Shown here: piece by piece, positions 15,884-25,233 of the stretch
Numbering within the stretch: the first letter of the stretch is position 1
Layout: each line of letters begins with the position of its first letter
NCBI GenBank assembly: GCA_052034115.1
Contig: JBPOIZ010000033.1
Span: 1 to 64,000, forward strand
Reading direction: 5' to 3'
From: Lutibacillus sp052034115
GTDB lineage: Bacteria; Actinomycetota; Actinomycetes; Actinomycetales; Dermatophilaceae
Length of the DNA: 64,000 bases
Program-made: the position numbers and the translations under genes
Notes under the pieces: generated by a model
What the model saw: only the letters and a program-made list of their open reading frames with translations
What the model was told of the DNA's origin: nothing
Database searches by the model: none

Positions 15884-16776
15884 GGACCCAGCCCTCCGAC
15901 CAGTTCCACGCGCTGCTGCGGGTCGCCATCAGGGAGCGCGGGCTCAGCCTGGACAGTCTTCAGCGCAGGCTCACCGCAGAGGGGCACCGAATCGGGCGCA
16001 GCACCTTGAGCTTCTGGCAGTCCGGCACCCGTCGGCCAGCCTCCACCTCCTCGCTGGCGGCGGTCGCGGCCCTGGAACGGATCCTGCTCATCAGGCCGGG
16101 GTCCCTGACCGAGCCGCTGCGGCAGCACCGTGAGCCGCCCAGTGCGCCGGTGCTCACGATGATCCCCGACCCCGGGGCGTTGAACCGCATGGTCGAGGCG
16201 GTCGGGTGCTCCGGAGTGCTCGAGTCCCTGCATACGACGGCCTTCATCGACACCGTCGACTTCCGGGCGGACGGTTCCCTCGCACAACTGCATTCGATCC
16301 ACACGCTGCGCGCGCTCGCGGACCTCGACCGCTACCCCGCACTCATCGCCGGTGAGCGGGGCGGGGACTCGCGACTGCTTCGTCATGAGGCGGTCAGCGG
16401 CTGCCGCGTCGGACGGGTCGCACGCAGCCCCGACTCGAAGGACATCGCCACCGAGCTCCTCCTCAGCCACCCGGTGCGCCGGGGAGAGACCTACCTGCTG
16501 AGTTTCCTGACCCTTGACGACAACCACATCGAGCAGACCGAGTTCTGCGAGTGGTTGACCGACCCGCAGTCGATGGTCGTCCTCGACATCGGCTTCCACG
16601 AGGACCGAATGCCGGTCTACCTCGAGGAGTACGAGGCCGATACCCTCGGCGGCCCGGACACGATGACCCGCCCACGCACCCTGGGTTTCAACCGGCGCGT
16701 GACGGTGGTCCGGGAGCGGGCCCCACGAGGCATCGTCGGGTTGCGCTGGATCTACCCCGACGACACCGCCCAGTGA
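15880..16776 (+). CDS. HTH-domain protein of unrecognised family, second paralog
   Basis: A 298-residue tandem paralog of the preceding gene, of identical length. It has the same HTH block (LDSLQRRL, RSTLSFWQSGTRRP) and the same C-terminal markers (GCRVGRV, RRGETYLL, APRGIVGLRW). The two differ through most of the rest, so the duplication is old and the pair may form a heterodimer. The ATG at 15880 overlaps the first gene's TGA, which implies coupled translation in equal amounts. Function unknown; a DNA-binding regulator is the most reasonable guess. Confidence 0.7.
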   Translation: MRTQPSDQFHALLRVAIRERGLSLDSLQRRLTAEGHRIGRSTLSFWQSGTRRPASTSSLAAVAALERILLIRPGSLTEPLRQHREPPSAPVLTMIPDPGALNRMVEAVGCSGVLESLHTTAFIDTVDFRADGSLAQLHSIHTLRALADLDRYPALIAGERGGDSRLLRHEAVSGCRVGRVARSPDSKDIATELLLSHPVRRGETYLLSFLTLDDNHIEQTEFCEWLTDPQSMVVLDIGFHEDRMPVYLEEYEADTLGGPDTMTRPRTLGFNRRVTVVRERAPRGIVGLRWIYPDDTAQ

Positions 16777-16806
16777 GGGTGTCGAGCGACGCTCCTGGGG
16801 CAGCAC

Positions 16807-16835
16807 GCTGCGGGTAGCCACCGGCTCCACGCAGC
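16807..16835. terminator. Cruciform-type hairpin between convergent genes
   Basis: GCTGCG/CGCAGC arms enclose an inner AGCC-ACC-GGCT hairpin between the second HTH gene and helY. It may stop transcription from both sides. Confidence 0.4.
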
Positions 16836-16843
16836 CCGCCGAC

Positions 16844-19669
16844 TCAGTCCAGTCGATCGGCCCCGACCACCCCGCGCAGCACCTTGTCCACTGCCGTCGT
16901 TGCGGTCCGGCCGACCGCCGGATCCGGGGCGCAGTCGGCAACCTGCCCGAGCAGGTCGACGACCTGCTTGCATCGACGCACGAAGTCACCCGCAGCCATC
17001 TCGGAGTTCCGCAGGACCTCATCGAGACGTTTGCCGCTGGCCCAGCGGTGGACCATCCAGGCCAGCCCTGGCTGGGGGGCACCGGTGAGGGGCAGGTCCC
17101 GCTCCCCTTCTGCCGCCGAAAGCTCGGCCCACACGCCGACCAGTCGCTCATAGGCGCCCGAGACGGCGTCGTTGGGCCACCGGGGCGGCTCTCCCTCGTC
17201 ATCGCGGCGTGGCTCGTGCACGAGCATCGACACCGTCGCCGCCAGGCTGGCCGGGTCGAGCCCACGCCAGTGCCCGCGGCGCAGGGACTCAGCGGCCAGC
17301 AGGTCCTTCTCGGTGTACAGCCGGCGCAGCAGACCGCCTTCGGCGGCGACCTCCAACCCGTCCGAGGTCAGGTAACCCAGCTCGGCGAGCAGGGTGCAGA
17401 TCCGATCGAACGTCGTGGCCACCGAGCTGGTGCGGGTGTCGATGGTGTGCCGCAGGTCCGCACACTCCCGCTCCAGTCGCCACCAGCGCTCGGCCCACCG
17501 GGCGTGGTGCTCGCGGTCCGCGCACCCATGACAGGGGTGCGCGCGCAGACTCGCCCGGAGGACCGCAAGCTCGGCCGCGGCCTCGGAGCGCTCGAAACCA
17601 GCGCTGCCGCCGCGCCCTCGGTTGCCTCGTCGGGGACGGGGCGGATGGGGGACGGCCGCGCGCATGGACGCTGCCAGGTCGCGCCGCCCCCGTGGGTTGC
17701 GTGCGCTGAAGCCCTTGGGCAGCCGGACGGTGGCGAGCACTTCCAGGGGGCCGTGAAGATCGACACTGGTCAGCCGACGCACTCGGGCATCCTCGGTGAC
17801 GACCAGCGGACCTGCCGGGCCGCCGAGTCTGGGTTTCTCCGCGACGACGACCAGCCCGCCTCGGCGACCTGCGGTGAGCATGACGATGTCGCCGGGGCGC
17901 AGCCCGTCGAGGCTGGCCGCAGCGGCGGCGCGCTCGGCGCGTGCTGCGGCCTGCGACGACCCCTTCTCGAGTCGGCGGATCCGCTCCCGGATGCCGGCAT
18001 ACTCGGCGAAGTCGCCCAGATGGCACTGCATTTTCTCCGCGTTCTCGGCCAGACCGGCCTCCTGTCGGCGCAGTGTGCGCACCAGCCCGACGACCGCACG
18101 GTCGGCTTGGAACTGAGCGAAGGAGGTCTCCAGGAGCTCCCTGGCCGGCTCCCGCCCGACCCGGCCCACGAGGTTGACAGCCATGTTGTAGGTCGGCCGG
18201 AAGCTCGAGCGCAGCGGATAGGTCCGCGTCGCCGCCAGCCCAGCGACTGCCTCAGGGTCCAGGCCCCGGGTGTGGAGCACGACCGCATGGCCTTCGATGT
18301 CGATCCCACGCCGTCCGGCGCGGCCGGTGAGCTGGGTGAACTCCGCAGGCGTCACGTCGGCGTGGGTCTCCCCGTTGAACTTCACGAGTCGTTCCAGGAC
18401 CACGGTGCGCGCAGGCATGTTGATGCCCAGGGCCAGGGTCTCGGTCGCGAAGACCACCTTGACCCGCCCTGCGGTGAAGGGTTCCTCGACGATCTCCCGG
18501 AAGGTGGGCAGCATGCCGGCGTGGTGCGCTGCGAACCCCCGGGTCAGGCCCTCCACGAAGTCCCAGTACCCGAGGACCGACAGATCCTCGTCGGGCAGCC
18601 CGGCAACCCGTTCCTCGACGAGTCGCTGGATCCTGCGCCCCTCGTCGACGTCGACGAGCCGCAGCCCGGAGGCGAGGAGCTGGCCGACGGCCGCCTCACA
18701 ACCCGCCCGGCTGAAGATGAACGTGATCGCCGGGAGCAGGCCGTCCTGGTCCAGCCGTTCGACGACCACCCGCCGACTGGGCGCACCGCCGCCGCGCCCG
18801 GATCGCGCCATACCGCGGCCACCGGGTCCTCCCCCCGGCCCGCCGTGGCGCGGACGAGCACCGCGGCCGTCCCACCCCTCTCGGCGCTGGCTGTCCCGTA
18901 TGGCGTCGAGCAGCTCAGGGTTGACCGCCGCCCGACCGGGTTCGGCATCGGCGACGAAGAGGTCGAGCAGCCGTGGGCCGACCATCAGGTGCTGCCACAA
19001 CGGGACCGGTCGGTGCTCCGTGACGACGACCGCGGTCCGCTCCCCCGCCGGCGACGTGCCGCGAACCTCACCGAGCCAGGCACCGAACTCCTCGGCGTTG
19101 GACACCGTCGCCGACAAGGAGATGACTTGCACCTCCTGGGGCAGGTGGATGATGACCTCTTCCCAGACCGCACCCCGGAACCGGTCGGCCAGGTAGTGGA
19201 CTTCGTCCATGACGACGTAGCCCAAGCCGTCGAGCGTGGCCGACCCGGCATACAGCATGTTGCGGAGCACTTCGGTGGTCATGACCACCACCGGGGCCTC
19301 GCCGTTGACCTGGCTGTCACCCGTGAGCAGTCCGACCCGCTCCGATCGGTGCCGGGCGCACAGGTCGAGGTACTTCTGGTTGGACAGCGCCTTGATGGGA
19401 GTGGTGTAGAACGCCTTGCGCCCATGTCTCAAGGCTTCGTGGACGGCGAACTCCCCGACGACGGTCTTGCCGGCGCCGGTCGGTGCGGCGACCAGCACCC
19501 CGCGGCCTGCTGCCACGGCCGCACAGGCCTCGCGCTGGAAGTCGTCGAGCGGGAAGTCCAGGCCGGCGGCAAAGGCGTCGACCGCCGCCTCGACGTGCTG
19601 CGGGGCGGAGCCGTCGCCGCCACGGGCCCGACGCCGCGCGGCAGCATACCGATCCGCGGGCGAGGGCAT
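16844..19669 (-). CDS. helY: DEAD/DEAH-box RNA helicase, Ski2/Mtr4-like (HelY)
   Basis: A 941-residue superfamily 2 helicase. Walker A is APTGAGKT at residues 62-69, the DEVH box at 155-158, motif III is SLSATVSN, and the C-terminal RecA domain carries QLTGRAGRRG. A Gly/Arg-rich insert near residues 285-310 precedes the second RecA domain, and a long helical Mtr4-like region forms the C-terminus. The family unwinds RNA, probably in RNA decay. The ATG at 19669 is 6 nt after a -10 box that uses the upstream gene's stop codon. Confidence 0.93.
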   Translation of the reverse strand: MPSPADRYAAARRRARGGDGSAPQHVEAAVDAFAAGLDFPLDDFQREACAAVAAGRGVLVAAPTGAGKTVVGEFAVHEALRHGRKAFYTTPIKALSNQKYLDLCARHRSERVGLLTGDSQVNGEAPVVVMTTEVLRNMLYAGSATLDGLGYVVMDEVHYLADRFRGAVWEEVIIHLPQEVQVISLSATVSNAEEFGAWLGEVRGTSPAGERTAVVVTEHRPVPLWQHLMVGPRLLDLFVADAEPGRAAVNPELLDAIRDSQRREGWDGRGARPRHGGPGGGPGGRGMARSGRGGGAPSRRVVVERLDQDGLLPAITFIFSRAGCEAAVGQLLASGLRLVDVDEGRRIQRLVEERVAGLPDEDLSVLGYWDFVEGLTRGFAAHHAGMLPTFREIVEEPFTAGRVKVVFATETLALGINMPARTVVLERLVKFNGETHADVTPAEFTQLTGRAGRRGIDIEGHAVVLHTRGLDPEAVAGLAATRTYPLRSSFRPTYNMAVNLVGRVGREPARELLETSFAQFQADRAVVGLVRTLRRQEAGLAENAEKMQCHLGDFAEYAGIRERIRRLEKGSSQAAARAERAAAAASLDGLRPGDIVMLTAGRRGGLVVVAEKPRLGGPAGPLVVTEDARVRRLTSVDLHGPLEVLATVRLPKGFSARNPRGRRDLAASMRAAVPHPPRPRRGNRGRGGSAGFERSEAAAELAVLRASLRAHPCHGCADREHHARWAERWWRLERECADLRHTIDTRTSSVATTFDRICTLLAELGYLTSDGLEVAAEGGLLRRLYTEKDLLAAESLRRGHWRGLDPASLAATVSMLVHEPRRDDEGEPPRWPNDAVSGAYERLVGVWAELSAAEGERDLPLTGAPQPGLAWMVHRWASGKRLDEVLRNSEMAAGDFVRRCKQVVDLLGQVADCAPDPAVGRTATTAVDKVLRGVVGADRLD

Positions 19670-19681
19670 GGAGCAACGCTA
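19670..19681 (-). promoter_or_regulatory. Leaderless -10 box of helY built on a stop codon
   Basis: TAGCGT (19681-19676, minus strand) stands 6 nt before the helY ATG. Its first three bases are the TAG stop codon of the upstream lipid kinase gene. Confidence 0.5.
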
Positions 19682-20590
19682 CGACAGGTAGCGCCCCGGC
19701 GGTGCGATGACCCGTAGTGCCCCCGGGGCGATCTCGACCTCGATGGGCATCGGGTGGAACGGCTCGCCGTCGGCCTGCGCCACGATGTCGTGTGTCTCCA
19801 GCCGCACCGAGGTGCCGCGCAGGATTTGCACTTTGGGGTGGGACACATGGTTTCCCTTGAAGACCCGCGGGAAGACGCGCAAGAACTCGGGGATCGACAC
19901 GGCGTGCAGGATCAACACATCGAGCAGCCCGTCGTCGTACTTGGCGTCGGGCAGCACGTGCATCCCACCGCCGAACGCAGGCCCGTTGCCGACCGCCACG
20001 AGCATGGCGGTGGTCTCGAGGCGGGTGCCATCCACCTCGATCGCGTAGGGGATCGGCTTGAACACCGGCAACTCGCGGGCGATGGCCAGGTTGTAGCGCA
20101 TCGGTCCCTTCGGCCAGGACCACCGATGGGCGCGCTCGGAGACGACCGAGTCGAACCCTCCGCCGAGGACCCCGATCCAGTAGCGATCACCTCCCGGGGT
20201 CGTGCAGCGTCCCGCGTCGATCCGCCGGGGCTCTGATCTGGTGATGAGGTCCGCCGCTGCGCGGGGGTCGCGGATCGGCAGTCCGAGCGAGCGGGCGTTG
20301 TCGTTCCCGGTGCCCGCCGCGACGATGGCCAGGGCCACGTCGGTGCCGGCGCAGATGTTGACGCCCAGGTGCGCCATACCGTCGCCACCGACGACGGCGA
20401 GCACGTCGACCTCACCGGCGGCCACCGCGGCCTTGGCCCGGGCCCGCGCGTGCTCCTCCGTCGTGCCGCTGAGGTCGAGCACCTCGTGGTGTGACTCGCG
20501 CAGCCGGGCCACCGCCGCCTCGCCCAGCGCGGCTCCACGCCCCCGGCCCGAGGTGGGGTTGACGACGACCCCGATGCGCTGCCGATCCAT
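19679..20590 (-). CDS. Diacylglycerol/lipid kinase family protein (YegS/DagK type)
   Basis: A 303-residue cytoplasmic lipid kinase. The N-terminal catalytic part has VNPTSGRG, the GGDGMAHLGVN signature of the DAGK catalytic domain and GTGNDNAR; the C-terminal beta-sandwich ends with the ADGEPF-type motif. It would phosphorylate diacylglycerol or a related lipid. The ATG at 20590 follows GGAG at good spacing; an upstream TTG at 20626 overlaps tatC and is less likely. Its TAG stop doubles as the start of the helY -10 box. Confidence 0.88.
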   Translation of the reverse strand: MDRQRIGVVVNPTSGRGRGAALGEAAVARLRESHHEVLDLSGTTEEHARARAKAAVAAGEVDVLAVVGGDGMAHLGVNICAGTDVALAIVAAGTGNDNARSLGLPIRDPRAAADLITRSEPRRIDAGRCTTPGGDRYWIGVLGGGFDSVVSERAHRWSWPKGPMRYNLAIARELPVFKPIPYAIEVDGTRLETTAMLVAVGNGPAFGGGMHVLPDAKYDDGLLDVLILHAVSIPEFLRVFPRVFKGNHVSHPKVQILRGTSVRLETHDIVAQADGEPFHPMPIEVEIAPGALRVIAPPGRYLS

Positions 20591-20622
20591 GTCGCTCCGA
20601 TGCCGTCGGGGGCGCGAGCCCG

Positions 20623-21432
20623 TCAACTCAGTGACGACGCCTGATCGTCAGGGGTAGCCAACCACTCGGGGTCGTTCTTCCGACGGCGTCGGTCGACGAT
20701 AGCGGAGACCCCCACGGCTGCGAAGAAGAGAACGACCATGGGTATGCCGATGAGGAACATCGTGTAGGGGTCGGTAGTGGGGGTGATGAGCGCTGCGAAG
20801 ATCATGATCCCCATGACCGCGCCCCGCCAGGCCCGCAGCATCGTGCGGGCCGTGAGCACCCCGACGAGGTCGAGCGCGACGAGGAACACCGGCAGGAGGA
20901 AGGCCACACCGAAGGCGACGATGAACTTGAGGACGAAGTTGAGGTAGGTCGAGGCGTCCTGGATGCTCGCGGCCCCCAGCGGGGTGAAGCCCCGCAGCAC
21001 CTCGACGGCTCGTGGCAAGGTGAGGTAGGCCAGCAGGCAACCGGCCAGGAAGAGCGGCGTCGAGACGAGCAGGAAGAGCAGCGTGCGCCGCTTCTCCTTC
21101 CTCGTCAGTCCGGGAACGATGAAACTCCACAGTTGATACATCCACACCGGGGTCGCCACGAGGAACCCGACGAACAAGCTGACGGTGATCTGGATGGCGA
21201 AGGCGTCGGTGATACCGGAGCCGAAGTTGATCCGGGCCAAGGTGTCCGGACGGGCCGCCTGGAAGTCCAGTTGCGGCTGGATGAGTTTGCCGATGATCCA
21301 GTCGTAGTTGACCCAGCCGAGGATCGCCGCGACGACGATGGCCAGCGCCGACAGGAACAGCCGGCGGCGTAGCTCGGCCAGGTGCTCCATCAGGGGCATG
21401 CGCCCCTCGGGGTCACGGCGCCGACGTGCCAC
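20623..21432 (-). CDS. tatC: Sec-independent protein translocase TatC
   Basis: A 269-residue inner-membrane protein with six membrane segments. The N-terminal MPLMEHLAELRRRLF is the conserved TatC cytoplasmic motif that receives twin-arginine signal peptides. The first periplasmic loop and the VWMYQLWSFIVPGL region also fit. Together with TatA, encoded 42 bp upstream, it forms the Tat export complex. No tatB is visible, as is usual for a minimal arrangement; actinobacterial tatB is often elsewhere. Confidence 0.95.
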   Translation of the reverse strand: MARRRRDPEGRMPLMEHLAELRRRLFLSALAIVVAAILGWVNYDWIIGKLIQPQLDFQAARPDTLARINFGSGITDAFAIQITVSLFVGFLVATPVWMYQLWSFIVPGLTRKEKRRTLLFLLVSTPLFLAGCLLAYLTLPRAVEVLRGFTPLGAASIQDASTYLNFVLKFIVAFGVAFLLPVFLVALDLVGVLTARTMLRAWRGAVMGIMIFAALITPTTDPYTMFLIGIPMVVLFFAAVGVSAIVDRRRRKNDPEWLATPDDQASSLS

Positions 21433-21474
21433 GACGACCTGGATCCAGCAACGGTATGGCGGTGCCGGCCGCGG

Positions 21475-21735
21475 TCAGGCGGTGCCGTCGGGCCGCCACG
21501 GGCGGTCCTCGGCCTCGGCAGCCGGTGCGGCCCGCGGCGGAGCCGGGGGCGGGACGACCTGGCCGGGGACCGTCTCCGCGGCAGCCTTGCCGTCCTGCTT
21601 CATCTCGGTCACCTCGGACTTGAACACGCGCATCGACCGGCCGAGCGAGCGGGCCATGTCGGGCAGCTTCTTCCAGCCCAGGAGCAGGATGGCGACGAGC
21701 GCGATGACGGTGATCTCGCCAGGGCCGAGGTTCAT
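21475..21735 (-). CDS. tatA: Sec-independent protein translocase TatA
   Basis: An 86-residue protein with one N-terminal membrane helix (residues about 5-20), a hinge reading GWKKLPDMARSLGRSMRVFK, an amphipathic helix and an acidic, Pro-rich tail. This is the standard TatA plan, pore-forming partner of TatC. The start lies 1 nt beyond the stop of the small membrane-protein gene upstream, so they are co-translated. Confidence 0.93.
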   Translation of the reverse strand: MNLGPGEITVIALVAILLLGWKKLPDMARSLGRSMRVFKSEVTEMKQDGKAAAETVPGQVVPPPAPPRAAPAAEAEDRPWRPDGTA

Positions 21736-21736
21736 G

Positions 21737-22108
21737 TCAGGTGTCCTTTGTCGATTCCGTTATGGCGCCGGCTGCAGTGTAACCGCGCGGCATCGCACGT
21801 CGCGCCCAGCCGGGCAGCGCTGCGAGCCGGCGGGCCTGACGGGCCTGCCGAGACTGCGCGCGTAGGCGGTTGCGCTCCTGACGAGCCTGTGCCGGCCGGG
21901 TGAAAACAGCCAGATCGGCCGCGGTGCGCAGCGGCATACCGACGCTCGTCCAGGTGGACTCCACCTCGGCGAGGCGCGTCTGCGCGGCGTCGATCTCCTC
22001 GGCGGCTGCCGCGATGAGACCGGGCAGCGGCCGGGCCCGGTGCCACAGATACCAGCCCGAGCCGGCCAGCAGGGCGACGAAGAACAGCGTCCACGCCAGT
22101 GCGCGCAT
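21737..22108 (-). CDS. Small membrane-anchored protein of unknown function
   Basis: A 123-residue protein with one N-terminal membrane helix (about residues 4-24, ALAWTLFFVALLAGSGWYLW), then an Ala/Glu-rich helical stretch and a very basic C-terminal half (many Arg and Gln). No known domain. It sits between pafC (10 bp upstream) and tatA (1 nt downstream), a place often held by such proteins in actinobacteria. A Met 11 residues earlier would overlap pafC and is less likely. Confidence 0.7.
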   Translation of the reverse strand: MRALAWTLFFVALLAGSGWYLWHRARPLPGLIAAAAEEIDAAQTRLAEVESTWTSVGMPLRTAADLAVFTRPAQARQERNRLRAQSRQARQARRLAALPGWARRAMPRGYTAAGAITESTKDT

Positions 22109-22118
22109 GCGGGTCAGC

Positions 22119-23099
22119 CTACGTCGCGTTGCTGGACTCATAGGCCGCTGCGGCCTGCGCAGCCCCCGCACGGACCGCCTCGACCACCTCCGCGGGCTCG
22201 ACCACTCGCGCTGCTCCCCCGACGCGCCACATGAGCCGGACGATCCACCCGGGGTCGCTCGTGCGCAGGACGAGCCGGCGGCGGCCACCGGGCAGGCTGC
22301 TCGCCTGCTCGGTCGGGTAGTAGTCCTCGATCCACCGAGCCGCCGAGGTCGTCTCGACGACGACCCGCAGGTCTGCCGGCCTGGGCACAAAGGCACCCGC
22401 GCCGAGGTCGCGAGGAGCGACGTCGCGCGGCGGGGTGCTCGGCTCGGCCAGCATGGTGATGTCGTCCACCCGGTCCAAGCGGAAGAGCCGCACATCGTCG
22501 GCCCGGTGGCACCAGGCCTCGAGATACCAGTGGGAGTCCATCGACAGCAGCCGCATCGGCGAGACGTCCCGCTCGGTCGTCTCGTCCCGACTGGGCACGA
22601 GATAGCGCACATGGAGCCGTCGACCGTCCTGCAGGGCCTGGGAGGCCACCCGCAGCACCTGCGACGCGTCGTCCTCGGACAGTGACACCCGCACCCGGGC
22701 CGCGGTGTCCGCGGCCACCGCACCGGTGGCCGCCTCGAGCTTTGCCAGGGTTCGTTCCACGACGTCGCTGCCCCCGACCGCACCAGCTGCACCGAGGGCG
22801 CGAAGGCCGACCATGAGGGTCAGCGCCTCGTCCAGGCTGAGGCGCAACGGCTCCTTGAGGCTGTCGGCGTTGCCGAGGAAAACCCGACCGTCCTCCCAAT
22901 CGGCCTCGATGAGATCGTCGGGCAGGTGACCAGGTGTGCCGCAGAGGAACAGCAGCGACAGATCCCTGTCGAGCTGCTCCGGGGAGATGCCGAACGTCCG
23001 GGCGGCCTCCTCGACCGAGACGCCCTGATGATCGAGCAACCAGGGCACGAGCGTGAGCAACCGCCCGAGCCGATCGGTCGCCGACTCCAGACCACTCAT
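22119..23099 (-). CDS. pafC: WYL-domain regulator PafC
   Basis: A 326-residue transcriptional regulator with an N-terminal winged helix (VEEAARTFGISPEQLDRDLSLL), a central WYL domain containing HVRYLVPSRDETTERDVSP and HWYLEAWCH, and a C-terminal WCX extension. PafB and PafC act together to switch on the mitomycin-type, LexA-independent DNA damage response in mycobacteria. The ATG overlaps the pafB stop by 4 bp, as expected for subunits of one complex. Here the pair is not beside pafA but heads the tat operon. Confidence 0.92.
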   Translation of the reverse strand: MSGLESATDRLGRLLTLVPWLLDHQGVSVEEAARTFGISPEQLDRDLSLLFLCGTPGHLPDDLIEADWEDGRVFLGNADSLKEPLRLSLDEALTLMVGLRALGAAGAVGGSDVVERTLAKLEAATGAVAADTAARVRVSLSEDDASQVLRVASQALQDGRRLHVRYLVPSRDETTERDVSPMRLLSMDSHWYLEAWCHRADDVRLFRLDRVDDITMLAEPSTPPRDVAPRDLGAGAFVPRPADLRVVVETTSAARWIEDYYPTEQASSLPGGRRRLVLRTSDPGWIVRLMWRVGGAARVVEPAEVVEAVRAGAAQAAAAYESSNAT

Positions 23100-24079
23100 G
23101 ACGCGCCCCCTGAGTGGGCCGCCAGCGCGCCGGTGAGTCGCAACCGCACCTGGTCGACCAGCTCGGCGGGGCGAAGGGCCACCGCATCCGGCCCGAGCGC
23201 GGCAACATCGTCGGCGAGCCGCTCCAGATCGGCCGTGCCCACCACGACGTGGTCCCAGCCCTCCCCCACGGTGCTCACCGACTCCGCGCGCCGGCGCAGG
23301 ACCTGGCCGGCTCCGGCGCGCACGCGCACCTCCCCCACGACCTGCGGGGCCGCCTCGCCGGCAACGAGGACGCGGGGGACGTGCCCGGCCGGGATGTCAT
23401 AGCTGCCGGCGGCACCGACCGGCTTCACCGGTGATGCCACCCGACTGAGTCGGAAGACCCTCTCGCCGGCGCGGTCCACGTCGAACCCGGTGACGTACCA
23501 CCGGCCGCGCCACATGGTCAGGCCCCAGGGCTGGATGGTGCGTCGGGCGCGATCCCCGTCGGCCTTGCGGTAGTCGAAGGCCACCGGGCGGCGCGCCAGG
23601 ATCGCCGACTTCATGGCGTCGAAGGAGGCCTCCGACGTGCGGATCGACGGCTCGATCGCGACGACGGACCGGTCGTCGATCTCCACACCGGCTGCACGCA
23701 GCTTGTTCAGGGCCATCGTCGCAGCACCGGAGAGACTGGCCTGGCTCCACGCGCGAGCGGCCAGCGCCAGGGCCGCCACCTCGTCCGGCTCGACGTCGAT
23801 CGGCGCCAACGCGTATTCGCGCCGGTCGATGCGGTAGCCGAGTTCGTCGTCATACAGCGGGTCGACCGGTTGGGTGGCCAGGGGGATGCCGAGGTCGCGC
23901 AGCTCATCCTTGTCCCGCTCGAACATCCGGTCGAAGGCCTCCAGCGAGGCGGTCTCCTGGTATTGCGGCACGGCCTGGCGGATCTGCGCCTTGGACAGCG
24001 GCCGACGCGTCCACAGCAAGGCGATGACGAGGTTGAGCAGCCGCTCGGTCTTGACGGCAGGTGACGGCGCTGCGGCCAT
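23096..24079 (-). CDS. pafB: WYL-domain regulator PafB
   Basis: A 327-residue partner of PafC with the same order of domains: N-terminal helix-turn-helix (TERLLNLVIALLWTRRPLSK), WYL domain with AILARRPVAFDYRKADG and MWRGRWYVTGFD, then a WCX domain. The ATG at 24079 is preceded by GGGGAGG. It is the first gene of a pafB-pafC-small protein-tatA-tatC-kinase unit on the minus strand, divergent from the DUF3866-type gene. Confidence 0.92.
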   Translation of the reverse strand: MAAAPSPAVKTERLLNLVIALLWTRRPLSKAQIRQAVPQYQETASLEAFDRMFERDKDELRDLGIPLATQPVDPLYDDELGYRIDRREYALAPIDVEPDEVAALALAARAWSQASLSGAATMALNKLRAAGVEIDDRSVVAIEPSIRTSEASFDAMKSAILARRPVAFDYRKADGDRARRTIQPWGLTMWRGRWYVTGFDVDRAGERVFRLSRVASPVKPVGAAGSYDIPAGHVPRVLVAGEAAPQVVGEVRVRAGAGQVLRRRAESVSTVGEGWDHVVVGTADLERLADDVAALGPDAVALRPAELVDQVRLRLTGALAAHSGGAS

Positions 24080-24131
24080 GCCGCATCACCTCCCCTCGTC
24101 ACGTCGGCATTCGACGGTATCTCAGCACAGG

Positions 24132-24143
24132 TAGCCTGCGATC
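24132..24143 (+). promoter_or_regulatory. -10 box of a leaderless promoter for the DUF3866-type gene
   Basis: TAGCCT (24132-24137) is 6 nt before the ATG at 24144. Confidence 0.5.
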
Positions 24144-25232
24144 ATGATCCGCTGGCGACGCGCCGTGCTCGTGCAGGAGGAGGACGGCTGGCCGGGCGTC
24201 TCCCGGTTCACGGCACGCCTCGAGGACACCGGGACGACCGTGGTGGCGCTCGCGTACGACGATCTGGTCGGAGCTCTCCAGCCCGGCGCCGAGGTGCTCG
24301 TGAACACCACCGCGATGGACCGTGCACTGGGCACCAACGGCGGTGCGCTGATCGTGGCACCGCTCGGCGCCGTCCCGGACACCGAGGGGCCGCAGCTCGG
24401 CCACCTCGTCAAGGCCCGATACACCCCGCTGCAGGCGATGGTCCTCGGCGTCGACGAGCAGGACAGTCCGACCCGTCGGGCCGCAACCGCCGTGCCGGAC
24501 CTCGACGGTATGCCGGTGCTCACCGCAGACCTGCACTCGGCCGTCCCCGCCATTCTGGCCGCGCTGCGCGCCGACGCCCCCGACGCACGGGTGGCCTACG
24601 TCATGACCGATGGGGGCGCGCTGCCGTTGGCGTTCTCTCGCACCGTCGCGCGCCTGCGCGACCTCGGCTGGCTGTGTGCCACCGCGACCGTGGGGCAGGC
24701 GTATGGCGGCGACCTCGAGGCGGTGAGCATCCACAGCGCCCTGTTGGCCTGCCGGGGCGTGGCCGAGGCCGATGTCGTCGTCGTGGCGCAAGGGCCGGGC
24801 AACCTCGGCACGGACACCGAGTGGGGATTCTCCGGTGTCAGCGCCGGCGAGGCGCTCAACGCCGCGGCCGTGCTCGGTGGTCGGCCGGTGGGTGCGCTCC
24901 GCGTGTCGGCGACCGACCCACGCCCACGGCATCGGGGCCTGTCGCATCACAGTCGCACGGCATACGGGCGGGTTGCTCTCGTGCCCGCCGACCTGCCGGT
25001 GCCGGTGCTCGGCGGCCCGTTCGGCGCCGGCCTGCTCTCCGAGGTCCACGCCCTGGCCGAGGGGTCAGATGGCCGACTGCGGGTGGTCGAGGTCGACGTC
25101 ACCGGGCTGGACGAGCTGCTGGGCACATGTCCGGTGCCGCTGTCGACGATGGGACGACGGTATGCCGATGACACGGCGTCTTTCCTCGCCGCGGCTGCCG
25201 CCGGTCGCCATGCGGCCGCGCTACTGACGTAG
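24144..25232 (+). CDS. DUF3866 family protein
   Basis: A 362-residue soluble protein recognised as DUF3866 by its overall pattern, including YVMTDGGALPLAFSRTV, AQGPGNLGTDTEWGFSG and RHRGLSHHSRTAYG. The biochemical role of this actinobacterial family is unknown. It is divergent from pafB, a common pairing, and ends in a convergent terminator facing the FKBP genes. The histidine-rich LSHH segment could hold a metal, but that is a guess. Confidence 0.8.
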   Translation: MIRWRRAVLVQEEDGWPGVSRFTARLEDTGTTVVALAYDDLVGALQPGAEVLVNTTAMDRALGTNGGALIVAPLGAVPDTEGPQLGHLVKARYTPLQAMVLGVDEQDSPTRRAATAVPDLDGMPVLTADLHSAVPAILAALRADAPDARVAYVMTDGGALPLAFSRTVARLRDLGWLCATATVGQAYGGDLEAVSIHSALLACRGVAEADVVVVAQGPGNLGTDTEWGFSGVSAGEALNAAAVLGGRPVGALRVSATDPRPRHRGLSHHSRTAYGRVALVPADLPVPVLGGPFGAGLLSEVHALAEGSDGRLRVVEVDVTGLDELLGTCPVPLSTMGRRYADDTASFLAAAAAGRHAAALLT

Positions 25233-25233
25233 G

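Noticed and set aside
17048..19717. Very long plus-strand frame opposite helY
   Set aside because: It is a mirror of the helicase gene in high-GC DNA; its product is Gly/Asp/Arg-rich with no domain, while the minus strand encodes a full helicase.
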